Position numbers and translations under genes: made by a program | Origin: Utricularia gibba | Taxonomy: Eukaryota > Streptophyta > Magnoliopsida > Lamiales > Lentibulariaceae | Reading direction: 5' to 3' | Length of the DNA: 63,887 nucleotides | Assembly (NCBI GenBank): GCA_002189035.1 | Contig: NEEC01000154.1 | Coordinates: forward strand, 1-63,887 | Shown here: in pieces, positions 11,077-24,263 of the stretch | How the letters are laid out: each line of letters opens with the position of its first letter | Numbering within the stretch: the stretch's first letter is position 1 | The notes under the pieces: model-generated | What the model saw: the letters and a program-made list of their open reading frames with translations, nothing else | Told to the model about the DNA's origin: nothing | Database searches by the model: none

Positions 11077-14000
11077 ACGGAATGGTGCACGAGGCCTTCA
11101 TCAGGTGTGGGTTGGAACACAACCGTGGCATTGTAAGGTTCGCCTCAAAACAAAAATTTCATACCTTCCAATGAAATCCATATGTCTTGAATGCGAGAAA
11201 AACCCATTCGCGTCGAATCGGAAGTCCGAGGTCGCATCATCGCGAACGTCGTGGCCACTTTTTGGCACAATTGAAGGGTAATATAAGGCAATAATTCCAG
11301 CTCTGATATATTGTCGGACAATGAAGCTTCCAAAACGGAAGATGACCGCCCTAGAAAGAGCTTCGAAATAGTGTGTCGTACGCTACGTGGCTCATCACGG
11401 TTTCAAGATATCGATAAAATACGGAATGGTGCACGAGGCCTGCATCAGGTGTGGGTTGGAACACAACCGTGCATTGTAAGGGATCGCCTCAAAAACAAAA
11501 ATTTCACACCTTCCAATGAAATGCATATCTTTTGCAAGCGAGAAATCACATTTGCGTCGAATTGGAAGCCCCGAGTCGCATCATCGCGTACGTCGTGGCC
11601 ACTTTGTGGCACAATTGAAGGCTAATATAAGGCAATAATTCGATCTCTGATACATCGTCGGACGACGAAGCTTCAAAAACGGAAGATGACCGCCTGGAAT
11701 GAGCTTCGAAACGGTGTGTGTGCAACAAGGCTCATCACGGTTTTCAAGATATTTACAAAATACGGAATGGTGCACGAGGCCTTCATCAGGTGTGGGTTGG
11801 AACACAACCGTGGCATTGTAAGGGTTCGCCTCTAAAACAAAAATTTCATACCTTCCAATGAAATCCATATGTTTGAAGCGAGAAAACCCATTCGCGTCGA
11901 ATCGGAAGTCCGAGGTCGCATCATCGCGAACGTCGTGGCCACTTTTTGGCACAATTGAAGGGTAATATAAGGCAATAATTCGAGCTCTGATATATGTCGG
12001 ACGACGAAGCTTCCAAAACGGAAGATGACCGCCTGGAATGAGCTTCGAAACGTGTGTCGTGTGCAACGTGGCTCATCACGGTTTCAAGATATCGATAAAA
12101 TACGGAATGGTGCACGAGGCCTGCATCAGGTGTGGGTTGGAACACAACCGTGCATTGTAAGGGATCGCCTCAAAAACAAAAATTTCACACCTTCCAATGA
12201 AATGCATATTTTTGCAAGCGAGAAATCACATTTGCGTCGAATTGGAAGCCCCGAGTCGCATCATCGCGAACGTCGTGGCCACTTTGTGGCACAATTGAAG
12301 GCTAATATAAGGCAATAATTCGATCTCTGATACATCGTCGGACGACGAAGCTTCAAAAACGGAAGATGACCGCTCTGGAATGAGCTTCGAAACGGGTGTG
12401 TCGTGTGCAACAAGGCTCATCACGGTTTTCAAGATATTACAAAATACGGAATGGTGCACGAGGCCTTCATCAGGTGTGGGTTGGAACACACTCGTGGCAT
12501 TGTAAGGGTTCGCCTCTAAAACAAAAATTTCATACCTTCCAATGAAATCCATATGTCTTGAATGCGAAAACCCATTCGCGTCGAATCGGAAGTCCGAGTC
12601 GCATCATCGCGAACGTCGTGGCCACTTTGTGGCACAATTGAAGGCAAATATAAGGCAATAATTCGAGCTCTATACATCGTCGGACGACGAAGCTTCCAAA
12701 ACGGAAGATGACCGCCTGGAATGAGCTTCGAAACGGGTGTGTCGTGTGCAACGGCTCATCACGGTTTTCAAGATATATCAAAATACGGAATGGTGCACGA
12801 GGCCTTCATCAGGTGTGGGTTGGAACACACCCGTGCATTGTAAGGGATCGCCTCAAAAACAAAAATTTCATACCTTCCAATGAAATGCATATTTTTTGAA
12901 GCGAGAAATCACATTTGCGTCGAATGGAAGCCCCGAGTCGCATCATCGCGAACGTCGTGGCCACTTTGTGGCACAATTGAAGGGTAATATAAGGCAATAA
13001 TTCCAGCTCTGATATATTGTCGGACGACGAAGCTTCAAAAACGGAAGATGACCGCCCTGGAATGAGCTTCGAAACGGTGTGTCGTGCGCAACGTGGCTCA
13101 TCACGGTTTCAAGATATCGAGAAAATACGGAATGGTGCACGAGGCCTCATCAGGTGTGGGTGGAACACACTCGTGGCATTGTAAGGGTTCGCCTCTAAAA
13201 CAAAAATTTCATACCTTCCAATGAAATCCATATGTCTTGAATGCGAGAAATCCATTCGCGTCGAATCGGAAGTCCGAGGTCGCATCATCGCGAACGTCGT
13301 GGCCACTTTGTGGCACAATTGAAGGGTAATATAAGGCAATAATTCGAGCTCTGATATATTGTCGGACAATGAAGCTTCCAAAACGGAAGATGACCGCCCT
13401 AAAATGAGCTTTGAAACAGTGTGTCGTACGCTACGTGGCTCATCACGGTTTCAAGATATCGATAAAATACGGAATGGTGCACGAGGCCTGCATCAGGTGT
13501 GGGTTGGAACACAACCGTGCCATTGTAAGGGATCGCCTCAAAAACAAAAATTTCACACCTTCCAATGAAATGCATATCTTTTGCAAGCGAGAAATCACAT
13601 TTGCGTCGAATTGGAAGCCCCGAGTCGCATCATCGCGTACGTCGTGGCCACTTTGTGGCACAATTGAAGGCTAATATAAGGCAATAATTCGATCTCTGAT
13701 ACATCGTCGGACGACGAAGCTTCAAAAACGGAAGATGACCGCTCTGGAATGAGCTTCGAAACGGTGTGTCGTGTGCAACAAGGCTCATCACGGTTTTCAA
13801 GATATTTACAAAATACGGAATGGTGCACGAGGCCTGCATCAGGTGTGGGTTGGAACACAACCGTGGCATTGTAAGGGTTCGCCTCTAAACAAAAATTTCA
13901 TACCTTCCAATGAAATCCATATGTTTTGAAAGCGAGAAATCCCATTCGCGTCGAATCGGAAGTCCGAGGTCGCATCATCGCGAACGTCGTGGCCACTTTG

Positions 14001-15835
14001 TGGCACAATTGAAGGGTAATATAAGGCAATAATTCGAGCTCTGATACATCGTCGAACGACAAAGCTTCAAAACGGAAGATGACCGCCTCGGAATGAGCTT
14101 CGAAACGGTGTGTCATGCGCAACGCGGCTCATCACGGTTTTAAGATATCGACAAAATACGGAATGGTGCACGAGGCCTTCATCAGGTGTGGGTTGGAACA
14201 CACCTGGCATTGTAAGGATCGCCTCTAAAACGAAAATTTCACACCTTCCAATGAAATCCATATGTCTTGAAGCGAGAAACCATTCGCGTCGAATTGGAAG
14301 CCCCGAGTCGCATCATCGCGACGTCGTGGCCACTTTGTGGCACAATTGAAGGCAAATATAAGGCAATAATTCGATCTCTGATACATCGTCGACGACGAAG
14401 CTTCAAAACGGAAGATGACCTCTGGAATGAGCTTCGAAACGGTGTGTCGTGTGCAACAAGGCTCATCACGGTTTTCAAGATATTTACAAAATACGGAATG
14501 GTGCACGAGGCCTGCATCAGGTGTGGGTTGGAACACACTCGTGGCATTGTAAGGGTTGCCTCTAAAACAAAAATTTCATACCTTCCAATGAAATGCATAT
14601 GTTTGAAGCGAGAAATCCAATTCGCGTCGAATCGGAAGTCCGAGGTCGCATCATCGCGAACGTCGTGGCACTTTTTGGCACAATTGAAGGCTAATATAAG
14701 GCAATAATTCGAGCTCTGATATATTGTACGACGAAGCTTCAAAAACGGAAGATGACCGCCTCGGAATGAGCTTCGAATGTGTGTCAACGTGGCTCATCAC
14801 GGTTTTCAAGATATCGATAAAATACGGAATGGTGCACGAGGCCTCATCAGGTGTGGGTTGGAACACAACCGTGGCATTGTAAGGGATCGCCTCAAAAACA
14901 AAAATTTCACACCTTCCAATGAAATGCATATGTTTTGCAAGCGAGAAATCACATTTGCGTCGAATGGAAGCCCGAGTCGCATCATCGCGAACGTCGTGGC
15001 CACTTTGTGGCACAATTGAAGGTAATATAAGGAAATAATTCGAGCTCTGATATATTGTCGACGACGAAGCTTCAAAAACGGAAGATGACCGCCCTGGAAT
15101 GAGCTTCGAAACGGTGTGTCGTGCGCAACGTGGCTCATCACGGTTTCAAGATATCGAAAAATACGGAATGGTGCACGAGGCCTTCATCAGGTGTGGGTTG
15201 GAACACAACCGTGGCATTGTAAGGGATCGCCTCAAAAACGAAAAATTTCACACCTTCCAATGAAATGCATATGTTTTGAAGCGAGAAATCCCATTCGCGT
15301 CGAATCGGAAGTCCGAGTCGCATCATCGCGAACGTCGTGGCCACTTTGTGGCACAATTGAAGGTAATATAAGGCAAAATTCGAGCTCTGATATTGTCGGA
15401 CGAAGCTTCAAAAACGGAAGATGACCGCCCTGGAATGAGCTTCGAAACGTGTGTCGTGCGCAACGTGGCTCATCACGGTTTCAAGATATCGAAAATACGG
15501 AATGGTGCACGAGGCCTGCATCAGGTGTGGGTTGGAACACAACCGTGCATTGTAAGGGATCGCCTCAAAAACAAAATTTCACACCTTCCAATGAAATGCA
15601 TATTTTGCAAGCGAGAAATCACATTTGCGTCGAATCGGAAGCCCCGAGTCGCATCATCGCGAACGTCGTGGCCACTTTGTGGCACAATTGAAGGCTAATA
15701 TAAGGCAATAATTCGATCTCTGATACATCGTCGGACGACGAAGCTTCAAAAACGGAAGATGACCGCCTGGAATGAGCTTCGAAACGGTGTGTCGTGTGCA
15801 ACAAGGCTCATCACGGTTTTCAAGATATTTAAAAT
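11077..15835. repeat. Array block 4: mixed A/B/C units with a near-2.05-kb duplication signal
   Basis: Units start at 11077, 11421, 11762, 12102, 12446, 12785, 13127, 13469, 13815, 14158, 14493, 14824, 15163 and 15497. The units at 11077 and 13127 share a very rare haplotype: GGACAATGAAGC (11316 and 13364) followed by GTCGTACGCTACGTGG. Both are followed by an A unit with GCATATCTTTTGC, GCGTACG and TTCGATCTCTG. The spacing is 2,048 bp, six units. The similarity does not continue cleanly into the third unit (11762 is B-like, 13815 is C-like), so this is a duplication of about two units, or an old hexamer broken by later exchange. The last GCAACGCGG tail of the window is near 14118. Confidence 0.85.
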
Positions 15836-18800
15836 ACGGAATGGTGCACGAGGCCTGCATCAGGTGTGGGTTGGAACACAACCGTGGCATTGTAAGGGAT
15901 CGCCTCTAAAACAAAAATTTCACACCTTCCAATGAAATCCATATGTTTGAAGCGAGAAAACCCATTCGCGTCGAATCGGAAGTCCGAGGTCGCATCATCG
16001 CGAACGTCGTGGCCACTTTGTGGCACAATTGAAGGCTAATATAAGGCAATAATTCGAGCTCTGATACATCGTCGACGACGAAGCTTCAAAACGGAAGATG
16101 ACCGCTCTGGAATGAGCTTCGAAACGGTGTGTCGTGCAACGGCTCATCACGTTTTCAAGATATTTACAAATACGGAATGGTGCACGAGGCCTGCATCAGG
16201 TGTGGGTTGGAACACACCGTGGCATTGTAAGGGATCGCCTCTAAAACAAAATTTCATACCTTCCAATGAAATCCATATTCTTGAAGCGAGAAAACCCATT
16301 CGCGTCGAATCGGAAGTCCGAGGTCGCATCATCGCGAACGTCGTGGCCACTTTGTGGCACAATTGAAGGTAATATAAGGCAATAATTCGAGCTCTGATAC
16401 ATGTCGGACGACGAAGCTTCCAAAACGGAAGATGACCGCCTGGAATGAGCTTCGAAACGGTGTGTGTCGTGCGCAACGTGGCTCATCACGGTTTCAAGAT
16501 ATCGAAAAATACGGAATGGTGCACGAGGCCTGCATCAGGTGTGGGTTGGAACACAACCGTGGCATTGTAAGGGATCCTCAAAAAAAAATTTCACACCTTC
16601 CAATGAAATGCATATGTTTTGAAAGCGAGAAATCACATTTGCGTCGAATTGGAAGCCCCGAGTCGCATCATCGCGAACGTCGTGGCCACTTTGTGGCACA
16701 ATTGAAGGCTAATATAAGGCAATAATTCGAGCTCTGATACATGTCGGACGACGAAGCTTCAAAAACGGAAGATGACCGCCTCTGGAATGAGCTTCGAAAC
16801 GGTGTGTCGTGAACGGCTCATCACGGTTTTCAAGATATTACAAAATACGGAATGGTGCACGAGGCCTGCATCAGGTGTGGGTTGGAACACAACCGTGGCA
16901 TTGTAAGGGATCGCCTCAAAAACAAAAATTTCACACCTTCCAATGAAATGCATAATTTGCAAGCGAGAAATCACATTTGCGTCGAATCGGAAGTCCGAGT
17001 CGCATCATCGCGAACGTCGTGGCCACTTTGTGGCACAATTGAAGGCTAATAAGGCAATAATTCGAGCTCTGATACATCGTCGACGACGAAGCTTCCAAAA
17101 CGGAAGATGACCGCCTCGGAATGAGCTTCGAAACGGTGGTGTGCAACGTGGCTCATCACGGTTTTCAAGATATCGAAAATACGGAATGGTGCACGAGGCC
17201 TGCATCAGGTGTGGGTTGGAACACAACCGTGGCATTGTAAGGGATCGCCTCAAAACAAAAATTTCACACCTTCCAATGAAATGCATATGTTTTGCAAGCG
17301 AGAAATCCATTCGTCGAATCGGAAGTCCGAGTCGCATCATCGCGAACGTCGTGGCCACTTTGTGGCACAATTGAAGCTAATATAAGGCAATAATTCGAGC
17401 TCTGATACATCGTCGGACGACGAAGCTTCAAAAACGGAAGATGACCGCCTGGAATGAGCTTCGAAACGGTGTGTCGTGTGCAACAAGGCTCATCACGGTT
17501 TTCAAGATATTTAAAAATACGGAATGGTGCACGAGGCCTGCATCAGGTGTGGGTTGGAACACACCGTGGCATTGTAAGGGATCGCCTCTAAAACAAAATT
17601 TCATACCTTCCAATGAAATCCATATGTCTTGAAGCGAGAAACCCATTCGCGTCGAATCGGAAGTCCGAGGTCGCATCATCGCGAACGTCGTGGCCACTTT
17701 GTGGCACAATTGAAGGTAATATAAGGCAATAATTCGAGCTCTGATACATCGTCGGACGACGAAGCTTCCAAAACGGAAGATGACCGCCTCGGAATGAGCT
17801 TCGAAACGGTGTGTCGTGCGCAACGTGGCTCATCACGGTTTTCAAGATATCGAAAAATACGGAATGGTGCACGAGGCCTCATCAGGTGTGGGTTGGAACA
17901 CAACCGTGGCATTGTAAGGGATCGCCTCAAAAACAAAAATTTCACACCTTCCAATGAAATGCATATGTTTGAAGCGAGAAATCCATTTGCGTCGAATTGG
18001 AAGCCCCGTCGCATCATCGCGAACGTCGTGGCCACTTTGTGGCACAATTGAAGGCTAATATAAGGCAATAATTCGAGCTCTGATACATCGTCGGACGACG
18101 AAGCTTCAAAAACGGAAGATGACCGCTCTGGAATGAGCTTCGAAACGGTGTGTGTGTGCAACGGCTCATCACGGTTTTCAAGATATTAAAATACGGAATG
18201 GTGCACGGCCTGCATCAGGTGTGGGTTGGAACACACCGTGGCATTGTAAGGGTTCGCCTCTAAAACAAAAATTTCATACCTTCCAATGAAATCCATATGT
18301 CTTGAATGCGAGAAAACCCATTCGCGTCGAATCGGAAGTCCGAGGTCGCATCATCGCGAACGTCGTGGCCACTTTGTGGCACAATTGAAGGCTAATATAA
18401 GGCAATAATTCGAGCTCTGATATATGTCGACGACGAAGCTTCAAAACGGAAGATGACCGCCTCGGAATGAGCTTCGAAACGGTGTGTCGTGTGAAACGTG
18501 GCTCATCACGGTTTTCAAGATATCGAAAATACGGAATGGTGCACGAGGCCTGCATCAGGTGTGGGTTGGAACACAACCGTGCATTGTAAGGGATCGCCTC
18601 AAAAACAAAAATTTCACACCTTCCAATGAAATGCATATGTTTTGCAAGCGAGAAATCCATTTGCGTCGAATCGGAAGCCCGAGTCGCATCATCGCGAACG
18701 TCGTGGCCACTTTGTGGCACAATTGAAGGCTAATATAAGGCAATAATTCGAGCTCTGATATATTGTCGGACGACGAAGCTTCAAAACGGAAGATGACCGC

Positions 18801-20530
18801 CCTGGAATGAGCTTCGAAACGGTGTGTCGTGTGCAACAAGGCTCATCACGGTTTTCAAGATATCGACAAAATACGGAATGGTGCACGAGGCCTGCATCAG
18901 GTGTGGGTTGGAACACACCGTGGCATTGTAAGGGATCGCCTCAAAACAAAATTTCACACCTTCCAATGAAATGCATATGTTTTGCAAGCGAGAAATCACA
19001 TTTGCGTCGAATTGGAAGCCCCGAGTCGCATCATCGCGAACGTCGTGGCCACTTTGTGGCACAATTGAAGGCTAATATAAGGCAATAATTCGAGCTCTGA
19101 TACATCGTCGGACGACGAAGCTTCAAAAACGGAAGATGACCGCTCTGGAATGAGCTTCGAAACGGTGTGTCGTGCAACAAGGCTCATCACGGTTTTCAAG
19201 ATATTTACAAAATACGGAATGGTGCACGAGGCCTGCATCAGGTGTGGGTTGGAACACAACCGTGGCATTGTAAGGGATCGCCTCTAAAACAAAAATTTCA
19301 CACCTTCCAATGAAATCCATATGTTTGAAGCGAGAAACCCATTCGCGTCGAATCGGAAGTCCGAGGTCGCATCATCGCGAACGTCGTGGCCACTTTGTGG
19401 CACAATTGAAGGCTAATATAAGGCAATAATTCGAGCTCTGATACATCGTCGACGACGAAGCTTCAAAACGGAAGATGACCGCCTGGAATGAGCTTCGAAC
19501 GGTGTGTCGTGTGAACGGCTCATCACGGTTTTCAAGATATCGAAAAATACGGAATGGTGCACGAGGCCTGCATCAGGTGTGGGTTGGAACACAACCGTGC
19601 ATTGTAAGGGATCGCCTCAAAAACAAAAATTTCACACCTTCCAATGAAATGCATGTTTTGCAAGCGAGAAATCACATTTGCGTCGAATTGGAAGCCCGAG
19701 TCGCATCATCGCGAACGTCGTGGCCACTTTGTGGCACAATTGAAGGCTAATATAAGGCAATAATTCGATCTGATATATTGTCGGACGACGAAGCTTTGAG
19801 CTGGAATGAGCTTCGAAACGTGCAACAAGGCTCATCACGGTTTTCAAGATATTTAAAATACGGAATGGTGCACGAGGCCTGCATCAGGTGTGGGTTGGAA
19901 CACACCGTGGCATTGTAAGGGATCGCCTCAAAAACAAAAATTTCACACCTTCCAATGAAATGCATATGTTTTGCAAGCGAGAAATCCATTTGCGTCGAAT
20001 TGGAAGCCCCGAGTCGCATCATCGCGAACGTCGTGGCCACTTTGTGGCACAATTGAAGGCTAATATAAGGCAATAATTCGAGCTCTGATACATCGTCGGA
20101 CGACGAAGCTTCAAAAACGGAAGATGACCGCTCTGGAATGAGCTTCGAAACGGTGTGTCGTGTGCAACGTGGCTCATCACGGTTTTCAAGATATTAAAAT
20201 ACGGAATGGTGCACGAGGCCTGCATCAGGTGTGGGTTGGAACACACCGTGGCATTGTAAGGGTTCGCCTCTAAAACAAAAATTTCACACCTTCCAATGAA
20301 ATCCATATGTTTGAAGCGAGAAAACCCATTCGCGTCGAATCGGAAGTCCGAGGTCGCATCATCGCGAACGTCGTGGCCACTTTGTGGCACAATTGAAGGC
20401 TAATATAAGGCAATAATTCGAGCTCTGATATATTGTCGACGACAAAGCTTGCAAAACGGAAGATGACCGCCTCGGAATGAGCTTCGAAACAAAACGTGGC
20501 TCATCACGGTTTTCAAGATATCGATAAAAT
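15836..20530. repeat. Array block 5: mixed units, TTTAC every one to three units
   Basis: Units start at 15836, 16172, 16511, 16847, 17181, 17519, 17859, 18193, 18531, 18873, 19214, 19549, 19860 and 20201. TTTAC, TTAC or TTAAA junctions precede 15836, 16172, 16847, 17519, 18193, 19214, 19860 and 20201. From 16172 to 18193 they recur at about 675 bp, so dimeric order is present though many units carry small losses. GAGGCC is reduced to GGCC at about 18208. Apart from the short unit at 19549, intervals are 330-342 bp. I see nothing here besides the satellite. Confidence 0.9.
19549..19859. repeat. Shortened unit (311 bp) with an internal deletion
   Basis: The first 240 bases are A-type. After GGACGACGAAGCTT (about 19783-19796) the expected CAAAAACGGAAGATGACCGC is missing, and TGAGC links directly to TGGAATGAGCTTCG. 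A second loss removes GGTGTGTCGT, so GAAACG joins TGCAACAAGG. TTCGATCTCTGAT is also shortened to TTCGATCTGAT. Recurrence of AGCTT and GAGCT near the breakpoints fits slippage or microhomology repair. The unit still carries the GCAACAAGG tail and a TTTA junction. Confidence 0.8.
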
Positions 20531-22222
20531 ACGGAATGGTGCACGAGGCCTGCATCAGGTGTGGGTTGGAACACAACCGTGCATTGTAAGGGATCGCCTC
20601 AAAAACAAAAATTTCACACCTTCCAATGAAATGCATATGTTTTGCAAGCGAGAAATCACATTTGCGTCGAATTGGAAGCCCCGAGTCGCATCATCGCGTA
20701 CGTCGTGGCCACTTTGTGGCACAATTGAAGGCTAATATAAGGCAATAATTCGATCTCTGATACATCGTCGGACGACGAAGCTTCAAAAACGGAAGATGAC
20801 CGCTCGGAATGAGCTTCGAAACGGTGTGTCGTGTGCAACAAGGGCTCATCACGGTTTTCAAGATATTTAAAATACGGAATGGTGCACGAGGCCTGCATCA
20901 GGTGTGGGTTGGAACACAACCGTGGCATTGTAAGGGATCGCCTCTAAAACAAAATTTCACACCTTCCAATGAAATGCATATGTTTTGAAAGCGAGAAATC
21001 CAATTCGCGTCGAATCGGAAGTCCGAGTCGCATCATCGCGAACGTCGTGGCCACTTTGTGGCACAATTGAAGGGTAATATAAGGAAATATTCGAGCTCTG
21101 ATATATTGTCGGACGACGAAGCTTCAAAAACGGAAGATGACCGCCCTGGAATGAGCTTCGAAACGGTGTGTCGTGCGCAACGTGGCTCATCACGGTTTCA
21201 AGATATCAAAATACGGAATGGTGCACGGCCTTCATCAGGTGTGGGTTGGAACACAACCGTGGCATTGTAAGGGATCGCCTAAAACAAAAATTTCACACCT
21301 TCCAATGAAATCCATATGTTTGAAGCGAGAAATCCCATTCGCGTCGAATCGGAAGTCCGAGGTCGCATCATCGCGAACGTCGTGGCCACTTTGTGGCACA
21401 ATTGAAGGGTAATATAAGGCAATAATTCGAGCTCTGATATATTGTCGGACGACGAAGCTTCCAAAACGGAAGATGACCGCCCTGGAATGAGCTTTCGAAA
21501 CGGTGTGTCGTGCAACGTGGCTCATCACGGTTTCAAGATATCGATAAAATACGGAATGGTGCACGAGGCCTGCATCAGGTGTGGGTTGGAACACAACCGT
21601 GCATTGTAAGGGATCGCCTCAAAAACAAAAATTTCACACCTTCCAATGAAATGCATTTTTGCAAGCGAGAAATCCCATTTGCGTCGAATTGGAAGTCCGA
21701 GTCGCATCATCGCGAACGTCGTGGCCACTTTGTGGCACAATTGAAGGCTAATATAAGGCAATAATTCGAGCTCTGATACATCGTCGGACGACGAAGCTTC
21801 AAAACGGAAGATGACCGCTCTGGAATGAGCTTCGAAACGGTGTGTCGTGTGCAACAAGGCTCATCACGGTTTTCAAGATATAATACGGAATGGTGCACGA
21901 GGCCTGCATCAGGTGTGGGTTGGAACACAACCGTGGCATTGTAAGGGATCGCCTCAAACAAAAATTTCACACCTTCCAATGAAATCCATATGTTTGAAGC
22001 GAGAAAACCCATTCGCGTCGAATCGGAAGTCCGAGTCGCATCATCGCGAACGTCGTGGCCACTTTGTGGCACAATTGAAGGCTAATATAAGGCAATAATT
22101 CGAGCTCTGATATATTGTCGAACGACGAAGCTTCAAAACGGAAGATGACCGCCTGGAATGAGCTTCGAAACGTGTGTGTCGTGCAACGTGGCTCATCACG
22201 GTTTTCAAGATATCGATAAAAT
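20531..22222. repeat. Five-unit higher-order repeat A-T'-C-A-B, copy 1
   Basis: The units are 20531 (A: GCAAGCG core, GCGTACG, TTCGATCTCTG, GCAACAAGG tail), 20874 (T': TTTA junction at its start, but a C-like body with AAAGCGAGAAATCC, GGGTAAT and GTGCGCAACGTGG), 21213 (C: TTCATC head, GGAAGTCCGAGG), 21551 (A) and 21885 (B: AAGCGAGAAAACCC, TTGTCGAACGACG, CGAT junction). Total length is about 1,692 bp. The assignment rests on linked markers read by eye, not on an alignment. Confidence 0.7.
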
Positions 22223-24263
22223 ACGGAATGGTGCACGAGGCCTGCATCAGGTGTGGTTGGAACACAACCGTGGCATTGTAAGGGATCGCCTCAAAAACAA
22301 AAATTTCACACCTTCCAATGAAATGCATATCTTTTGCAAGCGAGAAATCACATTGCGTCGAATTGGAAGCCCCGAGTCGCATCATCGCGAACGTCGTGGC
22401 CACTTTGTGGCACAATTGAAGGCTAATATAAGGCAATAATTCGAGCTCTGATACATCGTCGGACGACGAAGCTTCAAAAACGGAAGATGACCGCCTGGAA
22501 TGAGCTTCGAAACGGTGTGTCGTGTGCAACGGCTCATCACGGTTTTCAAGATATTACAAAATACGGAATGGTGCACGAGGCCTGCATCAGGTGTGGGTTG
22601 AACACAACCGTGGCATTGTAAGGGATCGCCTCTAAAACAAAAATTTCACACCTTCCAATGAAATCCATATGTTGAAGCGAGAAATCCATTCGCGTCGAAT
22701 CGGAAGTCCGAGGTCGCATCATCGCGAACGTCGTGGCCACTTTGTGGCACAATTGAAGGCTAATATAAGGCAATAATTCGAGCTCTGATATATTGTCGAA
22801 CGACGAAGCTTAAAAACGGAAGATGACCGCCTCGGAATGAGCTTCGAAACGGTGTGTCGTGTGCAACGTGGCTCATCACGGTTTTCAAGATATCGACAAA
22901 ATACGGAATGGTGCACGAGGCCTGCATCAGGTGTGGGTTGGAACACAACCGTGGCATTGTAAGGGATCGCCTCTAAAACGAAAATTTCACACCTTCCAAT
23001 GAAATGCATATGTTTTGCAAGCGAGAAATCCATTTGCGTCGAATCGGAAGTCCGAGTCGCATCATCGCGAACGTCGTGGCCACTTTGTGGCACAATTGAA
23101 GGGTAATATAAGGCAATAATTCGAGCTCTGATATATTGTCGGACGACGAAGCTTCAAAACGGAAGATGACCGCCCTGGAATGAGCTTCGAAACGGTGTGT
23201 CGTGCGCAACGTGGCTCATCACGGTTTCAAGATATCGACAAAATACGGAATGGTGCACGAGGCCTGCATCAGGTGTGGGTTGGAACACAACCGTTGCATT
23301 GTAAGGGATCGCCTCAAAAACAAAAATTTCACACCTTCCAATGAAATGCATATGTTTTGAAAGCGAGAAATCCCATTCGCGTCGAATCGGAAGTCCGAGT
23401 CGCATCATCGCGAACGTCGTGGCCACTTTGTGGCACAATTGAAGGGTAATATAAGGCAATAATTCGAGCTCTGATATATGTCGGACGACGAAGCTTCCAA
23501 AACGGAAGATGACCGCCTGGAATGAGCTTCGAAACGGTGTCGTCGCAACGTGGCTCATCACGGTTTTCAAGATATCGAAAAATACGGAATGGTGCACGAG
23601 GCCTGCATCAGGTGTGGGTTGGAACACAACCGTGCATTGTAAGGGATCGCCTCAAAACAAAAATTTCACACCTTCCAATGAAATGCATTTTGCAAGCGAG
23701 AAATCACATTTGCGTCGAATTGGAAGCCCCGAGTCGCATCATCGCGAACGTCGTGGCCACTTTGTGGCACAATTGAAGGCTAATATAAGGCAATAATTCG
23801 AGCTCTGATACATCGTCGACGACGAAGCTTCAAAAACGGAAGATGACCGCTCTGGAATGAGCTTCGAAACGGTGTGTGTGTGTGCAACAAGGCTCATCAC
23901 GGTTTTCAAGATATTTACAAAATACGGAATGGTGCACGAGGCCTGCATCAGGTGTGGGTTGGAACACAACCGTGGCATTGTAAGGGTTCGCCTCTAAAAC
24001 AAAAATTTCATACCTTCCAATGAAATCCATATGTTTTGAATGCGAGAAAACCCATTCGCGTCGAATCGGAAGTCCGAGGTCGCATCATCGCGAACGTCGT
24101 GGCCACTTTTGGCACAATTGAAGGCTAATATAAGGCAATAATTCGAGCTCTGATATTGTCGAACGACAAAGCTTGAAAACGGAAGATGACCGCCTCGGAA
24201 TGAGCTTCGAAACGGTGTGTCGTGTGCAACGTGGCTCATCACGGTTTTCAAGATATCGAAAAT

